34,675 nt of DNA. Origin: Mycogone perniciosa (taxonomy: Eukaryota; Ascomycota; Sordariomycetes; Hypocreales; Hypocreaceae). A program made the translations under genes and the position numbers. This document shows positions 24,153-34,675 of the stretch, piece after piece. The stretch spans positions 1 through 34,675 of the forward strand of contig JAOALB010000273.1 of the NCBI GenBank assembly GCA_025331125.1, given 5' to 3'. The number at the start of each line of letters is the position of its first letter. The stretch's first letter is position 1. The notes below the pieces were generated by a model. That model was not told the DNA's origin. It made no database searches and was given only the letters and a program-made list of their open reading frames with translations.

Positions 24153-24531
24153 TATTAACTTTCCTTTAGCAATAAGCTAGTTTATTAAAGGTAACTAATA
24201 TACTTTATACACTTATACTCCTTTTTACTAGTTTATTTAACAAAAGTCAGTTATTTATTAAAGTGATTATTAGATTAAGAGAGTGTAAAAGTATAAAGAT
24301 AAAACAAATAAACCTAGTTTAATAATATTATAACCTGCATTTTCCTTTAATATATAACTTTACCTGTAATTTTATAGCTGTTAAGGCGTAAAGAGGTAAC
24401 TATTAATTGCTTTTAGCTATAGATATTATAATTAAATAATTTACAGTATCTTTTAGTCCCTATACTACTTAACTGCAGCTTTATAGTTCTATTAAAAGCG
24501 CGGTTCCTATACTTTATTTAAGTTATTATTA

Positions 24532-24566
<35 letters not shown>

Positions 24567-24609
24567 AAGTGTTAATTCCCCTTTAATAAAACTAGTAATT
24601 AAAATAGGG
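24153..24609 (-). repeat. Roughly 450-bp dispersed repeat, copy 2
   Basis: It is a direct repeat of copy 1, about 5.85 kb away, sharing GGCGTAAAGAGGTAACTATTA and CAGTATCTTTTAGTCCCTATA. The GT microsatellite of copy 1 is here a long pure TA run, and the GC hairpin has collapsed to AAAGCGCGGTTCCTATACTT, as expected from loss of C. It sits at the right, presumed 5', end of the LINE. Confidence 0.8.
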
Positions 24610-25988
24610 GGAAGCTTTAAGGATTATATTTTAGGAAGTAATTAGTAAGGGCACTTTTATACAGCTATTAAGATTTACCTTCATTTAACCTATTAATAGA
24701 AGTATAGGCTAGCTTTAATACATTTCTAGCTAAATATAAAATAACTAGTTAGAAAAATAGCCTGAAACCCCTTTTATATAGCTAGTTAATATAAATTAAT
24801 ATAATACTTAACTTTAAAAATATAGGTTATTTAGTTGCAATTTCTAAAATATAGGAATTAACATTAATTAATTTATGTATAATGCGCTAAAGTATTTTTA
24901 TATCTCCTTTAATATTATTAAAGGTAATCTTAAATAGGCCTATAAAGTTAAATGTATTTATTTCCTTTAAATAAAACTATATTTACTTAAATGTATCTGT
25001 TTTTATTTATTTACAAGGAGGCTGAGGATATTAATAAAGTCGGTTTTAAAGTTAAGTAACAGTTGATATAGGTTATAATTTGTATTGCCTATTAAGAATA
25101 GCTTTTTAAACATTTTCCTAATTTTACTACAATTTCTTTTATCTTTTTAATAATATATATTTAAAGTTTTCCAGCCGTCTATTATATTATATTAAAAAGG
25201 CAGAATACTTTTTTAAAGTGTATATATCTTTTAATAAAGTAGTGTATGACTTAGTAGTTTAAATAATCTTTTTGGTAAAAGGCTAGGCAGTTTAGTTTTA
25301 ATTATTAGATTGCCTGTCAACTATATTTTTTCAAATGCTTATAAAAAAAGGCTAAAGTTTATTTAATCTTTTATTTTAATAGTTAAGCAGTTTGAATTTA
25401 TAGTAATTAATATAATAAAAGAGTCACTAAATATATTAGGCTTATATAGCTATATATATCTTAAGTCTTTAATTAATAAGAAATATTAAATTAATAAAGG
25501 GAAAGTATTAAATATAGGTTTGATTTTCCTTTATATTTTACTGTTTTTAAATTTATACTTGATATTTATATTAAATACTACTTTTAATCTTTTACATAGC
25601 TTTTTTATAAATATAGCTTTATTTTCCGCAATTCTAATTTTAAATACTTAATAAAATAGTTTATCTTTCTCTTTAATATATTAATTACTGTTTATTTAAT
25701 CCTTTTAAAATACCTAAAAGTTATAGAAACTTATATACTATAATAGCAGTATATAGATCCTTTAATTTATGTCTTAGCCTAGGTTAACCCTTAAAAAAGG
25801 GTAATCTTTTTTCTTATGTTAGTAATAAAATGCAAAAAGTCTTTCTATCTTGTTAGCTTTTTATTTATTTTTCAATTCTTTAAGCTATACTAGTAAAATT
25901 AACTCCTTTACTCTTTTAAAGCTTTTATTCTATATTTGTCAAATCCTTTTTTTAATTAAGTGTTAATACCTAAGGCTATTTTAATTCA

Positions 25989-26102
25989 TATAGGCTTTAT
26001 ATAAGTAAATTATTATATCATTAAATATTATAAAGTAATAAGTTATATAGGCTTTATACTATTAGATTATTATATAGTTAAATGCTATAATAATAGCTAT
26101 TA
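25989..26102. repeat. Imperfect 57-bp tandem duplication
   Basis: TATAGGCTTTATA followed by (A/T)-rich sequence with GATTATTATAT(A/C) and TTAAAT(A/G)(C/T)TATAA is repeated once head to tail with a period of 57 bp. Confidence 0.6.
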
Positions 26103-26189
26103 TATAATATATAATAAAATAAAAAAGTAAAAACAAATACCCCTTTCCCCTTTTTTTCCCTTTTCTTTTATATAGTCTTTTAAAGGAGT

Positions 26190-26297
26190 TACTAGGGAAA
26201 TATCTAGGAAATTTATTTCCTAGAGATTTCCTAGGAAAGCTTAAAGAAATATCTATATAGTTATTACTCCTCTATTTCCCTACCATTTCCTAGTTAT
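26190..26297. repeat. CTAGGAAA fold-back cluster (MITE-like?)
   Basis: TCTAGGAAA TTTA TTTCCTAGA (26,203-26,224) is a perfect 9-bp stem with a 4-base loop. Around it CTAGGGAAAT, TTTCCTAGG, ATTTCCCTA and ATTTCCTAG recur in both orientations within about 110 bp. A fold-back remnant of a small DNA transposon is one explanation; I see no terminal repeats with target-site duplication. Confidence 0.5.
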
Positions 26298-26717
26298 AGC
26301 GCCAGCTATATTAATAGGATATAGTAAATTATAATAAATTTACCATATATATTAAAGTTATATCCTTTATAATATAGAAAGATTTGAAGAATATAAAGGC
26401 TAAAAGTAATAAGTACTTTAAATATTTAAAATAAAGTTAAATATAAAAGTTAAAACAAATAAAGGTTAATAAATAAAAAGAATTCAAATTATAAATAAAT
26501 AATAGATTGATAATATTATAAAGTAAAATAAAGAATATACTAAGTTTTACTTTATTTAATATAAATTATAATTACTATATAAATATAAAATACTTTGTTA
26601 TAAAAAAACTTTACTTTTTTTAAATTATAATTTAATAATAATAATTAAATATATTTTAAAAAGGTATTTATTAATAGTAATTAACTTTATAATTATAGTT
26701 TATTTCTATAACAAAAC

Positions 26718-27093
26718 ATTATACTATTATATTAACAAATAAAGCAATAAGTTAATAATTATATTTTTAGGAATTATTATAATAATATTTACTATATATA
26801 AGGGAAATATACTTAAAATATTATATAATATCCCTTTATTTTAAGGCTTATCTTTAAGTTTAAAGTAATAAATAAATAAAGGATTAACTTGTCTTTTAAG
26901 TCTATATAGTTATTTTGTTCTTTAAGATATATTATAGTTACTATATATATTTATAGTATAAGTATATAGTAGGCCTATTAATAGTAAAGCTTTATAAATT
27001 ATAAAATATAATATAATTGAAACTTAAAGTTATTAATTATATATAATTATTATATATTAAACTATTATACTATTATATTAACAAATAAAGAAA
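26718..27093. repeat. Short direct repeats about 346 bp apart
   Basis: The 26-bp string that opens ATTATACTATTATATTAA starts at 26,718 and again at 27,064, with loosely similar sequence beyond. The second copy lies just before the inverted 450-bp repeat. There is no coding content between them. Confidence 0.5.
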
Positions 27094-27110
27094 TAGGCTA
27101 ATAAATATAT

Positions 27111-27540
27111 TAACTATTTTATTAAAGGGTAATTAAGACTTTAAATATATATGTATATATATATATATATAATAGCAAGCTTAAGAAAATATATTAACTA
27201 TACTTTTAATAAAACTATAAAGCTATAGTTAAGTAATATAGGGATTAAAAGATACTATAAATTATATAATTATAATATTTATAGTTAAAAGCAATTAATA
27301 GTTACCTTTATATACTTTACTAGCTATAAGATTATAGGTAAAGCTATATATTAAAGGACGATATAGGTTTATTTATATTAAGCCAGATTTACTTATATAT
27401 CTTTATAGTTTTATGCCTTTTTAATTTCATAGTGATTTAAATAAATAATTAACTTTTTTAAAGTAAACTAATAAAAAGGAGTATAAGTATATTAAATATA
27501 TTAATTAACTTCAATAAACTATATATAAAGGAAATATAGT
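27111..27540 (+). repeat. Roughly 450-bp dispersed repeat, copy 3 (inverted)
   Basis: It matches the reverse complement of copies 1 and 2 from the TTTATTAAAGGG start through a TA microsatellite, TAATATAGGGA(T)TAAAAGATACT, AATAGTTACCTTTA and AAAAAGGAGTATAAGTATATT. If the repeat is the LINE's 5' end, a second LINE would begin here and run right on the plus strand, but nothing readable follows. Confidence 0.72.
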
Positions 27541-29257
27541 TGGAATATAATTATTTCAACCTTTATAATTATATTTAATACTTATATATCTATATAGTTG
27601 AAGGTTTAAATTATAGTTTATTAGTTAAAGAAAATATTAAAAAAAGTAAATAATATAATTTATAATATAATTAAATAATAAATTGTTTATGAGAAAGTAA
27701 GTATATAATTATAGTTTTTAAATAATTTAAAACGTAAAAGTATATAAATTATATAAATACTTTTATTTCTATTTACTTTAACTTTTTAAATAAAATATTA
27801 TTATATATAATATTTTAATAAAAGTATATATATTTTATTTTTATATTATTATATTATTTTCATTAAAAAGTTAATATTTTAAAAAAGGGATATTTCTTTT
27901 AAGCTTTATAATAGAGTTTATTTGTTATTATTTTTTTAAAAGTAAATTAAACTATTATTTTCAAGGCTTAATATTAAATATGAAATCCCGTTAAAATATA
28001 ATAGAAATAGTAGTTAATTAAAGTCTTTATAAAGCCTTTTATATAATATATTATAAAAAAGGTTATTAATATTACAAAACGTATTTTTGAATTTATTTAA
28101 TAAAAGGTTTATATATATTAAGAATTTTATTATTGCTATATTTATATTTTTAGTTTATAAATTAAAAAGAACATATAACTTTATATAAATTAATATAGCT
28201 TAGATTGAATTGTATAATAAACCTATTACATTTTACTTTCATGTTTAAAAACATAAAATAACTTTATTTAAATAAAATAATTTATTAACTATATACTTTA
28301 ATACCCTTTTAAATAACCTTCTTATTTTATATTTTACTAATATCTTAATACTTTATTTAATGATTATATACAAAAGGTATAATATATACTGTATAATTTT
28401 ATAAATATTAGTATATAATTTAAGTGAATAAAATACCTTTTTATGTAACAGAATATTAAATACTTTAACTTTATAATATAAATAAAAACAATTATTATTT
28501 ATAATTTCAAACAACTATAACTAATATATAAACAAAGTATTTTTATATTAGCAATAAATATATAAAGTACTTTTAACTGTATTAACTAGTATTATAGTTG
28601 TATTTTTAGCTTTTTATATATTTCATATTCTTTTTTTTCATTTAATAAAAAAAGGGTTTTTTTATAATAAAGAATTAAAATAAAAGGTACCTTTAAAAAG
28701 TGAAAGTACTACTTTTATAAAATATAAATACTTTAGATATAAAATGTAAATAAAAGAATATTTATTAAACTTAATTACTTTAAATATATATTTAAAAGTA
28801 TACTATTATAAAGACATAAATAAAGAACATATAATATTATTATATATTATCTATAAAAACTAAGATTAATTAAATATTATTATTTAATTTAAAATCAAGA
28901 AATATTAACCATTATTTACTATTTAAAAAGATAAAGAAATAAACTATAAAGCTGTAAACCCTTAATTATTATTTTAAACTATGAGGATTTATAATATTTA
29001 ATAATATATTAATTAAGGGTTTAAATTATTATATATATAATTAAAAAAGTAACTTTATTTTCCTTTATATAATAAAATGTAAATTATAATTAAAGTAAAT
29101 AAAGTATTTATAATATCATATATATATATTATTTAAGTTAAATATAATATAATAATAGTTAATTAATTTATAGAAAAGAATATTAATAAATAAATATAAA
29201 GGTATAGTCTTTTAACCTTTTATTCATTCTTTTATAATAATAAACGAATTTATATTA
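27541..29257. other. AT-rich stretch, no recognisable gene
   Basis: Very AT-rich with stops in all frames. By position it could be the body of the element led by the inverted repeat copy. No motif supports a call. Confidence 0.45.
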
Positions 29258-29424
29258 TGGTATAGAAAGGTAGGTCAGGGTAAATATCGTTATTGTGCCG
29301 TAGGGAACAAGAAAGCCCTAAGGCTTTACAGAAAGCTATAGCTAGGAACGCGTTGGGGCCTGGTTACGTGACTGGGGCTTATGTAACAGGGCATTAATAT
29401 CGCGTTACAGTCAGTGCTATGACA
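29258..29424 (-). repeat. 167-bp 3' LTR of element C, nearly unmutated
   Basis: On the minus strand it runs from TGTCATAGCACTGACTGTAA to TTTCTATACCA, with TG...CA ends that coincide with the edges of a patch of normal composition (GGAACGCGTTGGGGCCTGG is still present). The left flank TATTA would be one half of a target-site duplication. Confidence 0.7.
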
Positions 29425-29439
29425 GTACCCCCCCTCTTT
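29425..29439 (-). other. Polypurine tract of element C
   Basis: On the minus strand AAAGAGGGGGGGTAC immediately precedes the TGTCATAGC start of the LTR. This fixes both the LTR boundary and the orientation of the element. Confidence 0.8.
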
Positions 29440-31600
29440 ATGGCGCTATTCGGCTACAAATAGCTATATTACTCGCATAAATCGAAATTCCAGGTAATCT
29501 ATTTTAATACTTTTAATATAAAGGTAAATAAAGCGAATTATATACTTTTTAATGTTAATAATATATAGTTTAGTTATAGGCTTTAATATAGTATAGTCTT
29601 TAATTAATGCTTTACAGGTATTAGTTTTTTTTCGGCTATTTCCTCCTTTTCCTCTTTTATAATCTATTTTAGTGCCTATTACAGTAAACCTAGCTTTTTT
29701 AGGTTTCCTTTATAAAACTTTTATATTACCTTTTCTTAGCTTTATAGGTCTTTACCTAATTACTATATAATAGTATTCTATTTTTATTTAATAAAATAAT
29801 AGAATTTATTATTATTATAATAATTTACAAGCGCTTTAAACTTTTATTTCTTTTATATTTTATTTATATTATCTTCTCTTTTTAATATTCTGCCTTAAAT
29901 ATTCCTTAACTTAGCTTTATTAATTATCTTTTACTTAAAATACAGTAAAGTGGCTATCTTAAATTATAAAAGGGAGTTATATAGGATTAGGATAACTTTT
30001 AATACCTTTTAACAGGCTAATAGCGCAGGCTTATAGGTATACCTTTATTATTATATAAGGCTTTGCCTATTTATTATCTAGCTTCTTTATTGGCTAGTTA
30101 ATCTTTATATTTAATATATTAATAAAGACTTCCTGCTTAATAGTATAGATTAGTAATGCCTCTCTTTATATATTTATATTTCTTTTATATCTTTTTTTAA
30201 GGCCTTAATAAAGGCTTTTAGCTATATAATAATATATTTGAATTAGTTAATAATACTATTAATATAAAGAACTGTCTTTTCTTCAATGCAGAAAGGTTTA
30301 GTAGGCAAGGCTATAAAGGCTTTATCTTTAAGTAAGGGTTAAAACTATAATTAGCGAAAAACAGTAATATATTAATAGTTTTAAATATTATATTATTTAC
30401 AGTAAATTCGGCTAATAAAAGCTAATAAGCCTAGTTATCCTAGTAAAAGTTAATAAAAGCTTATAGGTATTATTCTATACTTATATTAATTTTTTTAATC
30501 TAGCTATTAGTTTTAAAGTAAAAGGCTAATAACTATTTTAATATAACTTTTAGGTGCTTTAAAAGTTATTTTTAAAATTCTAATATAAACTATATACTGC
30601 AGTTTAATATAATATTATTAAGTATACTATAAAGGCAGTAAATCCTATTAAAAAATATATTAGCTAGCTTTTTTATTAATAGTAAAGTAATAAATATAAA
30701 ATAATATATTTTTATAAAGCAGTAAACTATTACTAGTAAATGCTTATAGGTAATATTATAGCAGCGGGATTTAGGCAGTAGTATAATATAATTAATAGAG
30801 ATATTTAACTATACGCGGAATAGGACTAGTAATAGTTAAAGGAAGCTTTATATTAAAAATCGCAAAGCCTTTATTTTAATATATAATTTATAGGCTTATA
30901 TAAATACTTTAGTGTCTTTTAAGATCTATAGCTATTAGTATATTTGGCTAATAAGGTTTAAAGTTTAAAACCTGCTTAAATATCTAGCTAGGCCGCTTAA
31001 ATAGTTTCTAAATAGGATTTATATATAAAGCTTATTATTAAAGGGAATAAAAAGCCGCTTTTAATAGTAAATTCTATTATTTATTACTTAATAATTGTTT
31101 ATTGCAATCTAGAGTTTTCTGCAGAGCTGTTTTAGCTATCGGCAGATATTTAGGTTTTAGAGCGCAGTTACTATTTCTCTTACTATAGTATTTCGTTTAT
31201 ATGCCGCTGCAATTAGGTTATTAATTAGTTTATTTTCTGCCAGTATTATTATAACTATAAAGGCAGTCTTTATAGACAGTTTAATCTCAAATAAGACATC
31301 TTTTTAAAATATCGCCTAAGCTTTAAGGCTAAAAGAACTCTGTAGGAGGATAGTATATTGCCTGTTTTTAATTCGGTTATTAAAGGGGTTTAATTTCGCA
31401 GGCCTATTTTCTACTTTTCTATTTAAAGTATTAAGCTTTATAGCCTTAAAGCTAAATTAGTAAATAATATAAAAGTTAAAGCCAGAAAGAAATTTAAACT
31501 ATTAGATTTACTGCTAGTTTAAGGCTTTTATTAAAGTAAAGTATTTAAAGTTTTTATAGTTTATTATAATATTAAACTCTTATAAGCTTTATAATTTTAA

Positions 31601-32215
31601 GCGCTACTCTTTTATTGCTTTAATAATAGCTAAAAGTTTTTTATTATAGATTTTATAGTTGTATTTTTAAGCGTTATACTTTATAGAAAAATCTATAACT
31701 AAGTATAAAATGCCCTCTTTATTATACTATAATAAAATACTGCTTAATGCTTAGTTAAAGGTATTAATCTTAAAGACTATTTATTTATTATAGTTAAAGA
31801 GGGCTAGGATTAAAGCTAATTTAAAGGTATATTTAATTAAGTTAAAGGCTTCCTGCTATTTCTCTCTTTAAATATATAGTCAGTCTTTTTTTAAAAGTTT
31901 ATTTAATAGTGCAGCTATTTTAAAGTATCTTTAAATAAAATAGCAATAGAAATTTATAAAGTTAAAGAACTTTTATAGGTCTTTTACTCCTTTAAGTAAT
32001 TGCTAGTTTAATATAGCTTTAACTTTTTTAAGATTTAATTTTAGTCGCTTTAAAGTAATAATTAAGTTAAAGTATTTTATTTTTATTATTTTAAACTTAT
32101 ATTTAATAATATTAATTTAAAGGCTAGTATTTTAAAGGCAGGCTACTATTTTATATATATATTTTTAATGCTCCTTTTAATATAATAAATATATAAAAAC
32201 ATTATTAAAGTATAC
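31601..32215 (-). pseudogene. Gypsy pol relic of element C: reverse transcriptase and RNase H motifs
   Basis: On the minus strand 32,189-32,215 reads VYFNNVFIY, the reverse transcriptase box VYFDDVxIY with both catalytic Asp changed to Asn, followed by KEH as in SxxxKEHxxHV. At 31,601-31,672 the sequence reads A*KYNYKIYNKKLLAII and then KAIKE*R, the RNase H box AExNYxIYDKELLAII...KEWR with Asp to Asn, Glu to Lys and Trp to stop. The motifs are exactly 181 codons apart in the same register. Integrase should lie to the left (about 29.9-31.4 kb) but is not readable with confidence. Confidence 0.87.
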
Positions 32216-34593
32216 TATATAAATATAGTTAAAGAGGTTATAAAGAGTATAGTTAATATAGTATTAGAATATAGCAGGTATATTATAAAGGCTAAAAGGT
32301 ATAACTAATATTTTAAAGAGGCTGAACTTTATAATAAATACTGTTTTTTATATATCCCTTTTAGTAATATAGAGGTTATTAAATTCAGCAATAATATTAA
32401 GTTTTATATATACCTTTATATAGCTTAAAGCATTAAAGGTTTCCTGGATTAATAGCAGTAGGTATTAATTTTTAATAGTAATATTATTTAACCTTTAATA
32501 ATTTTAATAGATATAGAGACTGCTTTTTAGTTTTACAGCTAAAAGGAAGGGAATAGTATATTATATTTATAATTTATAGATAAATCCTTTCACTAAATTA
32601 TTATTTAATTATTTTTTTATTACCTGCAGTTTATTAAATAAATTAGCCTATTCTTTTAATATAGTAGGTCTTTTCCTAGCAGTATTTTAATTTTATAGTT
32701 TTAGGCCTATTATAAAGGAAGCTTATTTACTGTCTTTAACAGGAAGGTATTATATAAGTTATATAGCTAGGAGAGCAGTTTTTTTAAGATATCCAGTTTA
32801 CTAAGCTTAGGTTTTCCTACTATAAATTTCTTAATATTAGCAGCTATAATATTTTTTAATTATACCAGGGAATAGTATTTATTAATAAAGTTATATATTT
32901 CTTTAAATAATATTATTTTTACTTTAATATAGTCTTTTTATCCTATAAATACTTTTTAGAAAAGTTTATTTAAAAGCTTTAATAAAGTAATAGGTATTAA
33001 TTCTTTAATTTTAATAGCTTAATTAATCTCCTTTTAAGTTACTTTTGTTATATAAATATATAGTTATTAATAAAAAGTAATAAAGTTTATAGCTGCTATT
33101 ATCTATATATCCACTATATTTAAGTGTATTTTTTAATTTTAAAGTTAAGTTTAATTTTATGGAAATAGTATATTAAAAAGTAATAGTAATAATTTTAATA
33201 AAGGTTTCCCTTTTTATTGTTAACTGTAAATTATAAAAGCAGGCAGTAGCTTTATATATACTTAGTTTAAGATTATGTATACCTATATTTCTTTATTGTT
33301 AATTCCACTATATTTGCAGGTTATATAGTAATTTCAGTTTAGCGTTAAAGTTTAGAAAATATATAGTTTCAAGGCCCCCTCTTTAATTAAATTATAGTCT
33401 ATTTCTTTTAAAGTATTCTCGACTAATAGTTATTAGTATAGTATAATTCTTTATTTAATTAAGTTAAGCTCTGCTTTATTTAAAGCGTTTTCGACTATTA
33501 GTTGCTAATAATATATACTCCCTATATTAACTTAAACGAAATTATTTTTTATTTTAACTGCTATTAAAACCTATATAGGGCTAGCTATACTTTTTAAGAG
33601 ATAATAGTTATAATAATAACAGGATTTAAAAGTAATAGTTAACTCCTCCTAATTAATATTAAAGTTATATTTTTTTAGCTATAAAAGGCTAAAAATTATA
33701 AATATATTATTAAGGATATTTATAATAAAAAAGAGGCAGAGTTTATTATAAGAGTTAATTATAGTTTATATAATAAAAAAGTCTCAAATTTTATTGGCTA
33801 TAATTTTATTAGTAAATAAAGATTTCTAGTAAATAGCAGTTATTAAGTAATAATACTAAATCGCTTAATAAAAGTGCAGTTAATAAAAGTTTAAAGTATA
33901 TAGCAGCTATCGATTAAAGCTTTTATATTAATATAAATATTATATGCAAAAAATAGTATAGTTTATATTAAAAGGGATTTCTTGTTGATTAATTTAAATT
34001 AAAAGGGTTTTTAATTAAAAAAATAGCAGTAGATTTATTTTAGGATAATAGTCTTATTTACAGTTAACCTTTATTTGCGACTTTTAATAAAGGTTAATCT
34101 TTTCTTTAATTTATAAGTTAAATTTAAGTTCCTAATAGGTAAGGCTGGCTAAATTAAAGTAAATTAAACGTTAATAAAGCAGCGCTACTATTATTATCTT
34201 TATTAATATTTAGAGAAAGTATATTATTTAAAGCCTAGATTTATAAATTACTTAAATATTATAGGTAATATTAGCGCACTATTAAGGTTTAATTATTATA
34301 CTTTACTAGGCTATTTTATTATTAGCCTTAAAGTATTATTAGGTTAAAGTATAGCTAATATAGTTAAACTTAGCAATTTTAATTTTATATTTAATATAGA
34401 TTACTTTAATATATATTAAACTGCTTTTTTTTATTATATTTATTAAAGCTATAGCCTGCTTTTTTATAGTAAAAGCAGAGTCTTTTAATAACATATTCCT
34501 CGCGAGAGATTTAAAGGCAAAGTAGTAAAGTATATATAGTATCCAGCTATATTAGGTTACTGGCCAGCGCCAAGGCAGTAGTTTAATTGTTTT

Positions 34594-34675
34594 GCTAGTA
34601 TTAATACTATTACTATTAATATTAATACTATTACTATTAATATTAATACTATTACTATTAATATTAATACTATTA
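34594..34675. repeat. 21-bp tandem repeat at the right edge
   Basis: The unit TATTACTATTAATATTAATA plus C repeats about four times and is cut by the end of the window. It lies beyond the last recognisable element C sequence and has no coding content. Confidence 0.9.

Larger units (their letters stand above)
24610..27110. other. AT-rich stretch between repeat copies, no gene
   Basis: No domain or frame is recognisable. The stretch contains an imperfect 57-bp tandem duplication, a CTAGGAAA fold-back cluster and a 26-bp direct repeat pair, each listed separately. It probably holds remains of several elements. Confidence 0.5.
29258..34675 (-). mobile_element. Ty3/gypsy LTR retrotransposon (element C), minus strand, 5' part outside the window
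   Basis: A well preserved 3' LTR, an adjoining polypurine tract and a pol relic read on the minus strand define the element. The distance from the LTR to the reverse transcriptase (about 2.8 kb) suits integrase and RNase H between them. Gag and the 5' LTR should lie at or beyond the right edge. The internal part is heavily mutated; a faint GC patch (CTCGCGAGAG near 34,500) survives. The LTR family is unrelated to those of elements A and D. Confidence 0.82.

Noticed and set aside
18304..24609. Simple LTR retrotransposon bounded by the 450-bp direct repeats
   Set aside because: The enzyme relic between them is a LINE-type reverse transcriptase, and no purine tract lies beside copy 1 in the required place; an LTR origin of the repeat itself remains open.

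Overview
The window looks like filamentous ascomycete (Pezizomycotina-type) nuclear DNA shaped by repeat-induced point mutation (RIP). Two very AT-rich blocks (about 1-10,090 and 15,190-34,675) enclose a roughly 5-kb island of balanced composition. In the AT-rich blocks most C has gone to T on both strands, open frames are absent, and the remains of retroelements can still be read. Their decay is of RIP type: coding-strand G-to-A changes turn Asp into Asn and Trp into stop. A small spliceosomal intron with fungal-type signals in the island gene fits the same assignment.

Left block: a 9-bp tandem repeat at the extreme left, then a complete but dead Ty3/gypsy LTR element on the minus strand (about 156-7,160). 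It has two LTRs, a polypurine tract, and recognisable reverse transcriptase, RNase H and integrase C-terminal motifs, all still in one reading register. A gene-less AT-rich stretch runs from there to about 10,090.

Island: one apparently intact gene, on the minus strand (join 10,486-10,769 and 10,854-11,997). It encodes a predicted type II membrane protein with a bulb-type-lectin-like region and a glycosyltransferase-like C-terminal domain. Next comes an unassigned kilobase with only doubtful frames. Then, on the plus strand, a broken and truncated oxidosqualene cyclase (triterpene/sterol cyclase) relic (13,868 to about 15,054) keeps the N-terminal half of the protein and carries several independent lesions.

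Right block: a truncated gypsy 3' end whose LTR is related to, but partly different from, the LTRs of the left element; an AT-rich stretch; a Tad-like non-LTR retrotransposon (LINE) relic on the minus strand, with direct copies of a roughly 450-bp repeat on both sides and a third, inverted copy near 27.1-27.5 kb; a small fold-back cluster at 26.2 kb; and the 3' part of another minus-strand gypsy element with an unusually well preserved 167-bp LTR (29,258-29,424), which runs off the right edge. The window ends in a 21-bp tandem repeat.

The only gene likely to be functional is the lectin/glycosyltransferase-like one. The neighbouring cyclase relic suggests that the island once held more genes, possibly of secondary metabolism, now eroded and hemmed in by repeats. 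I found no tRNA, rRNA or CRISPR array. Boundaries in the AT-rich blocks are read by eye and are approximate.
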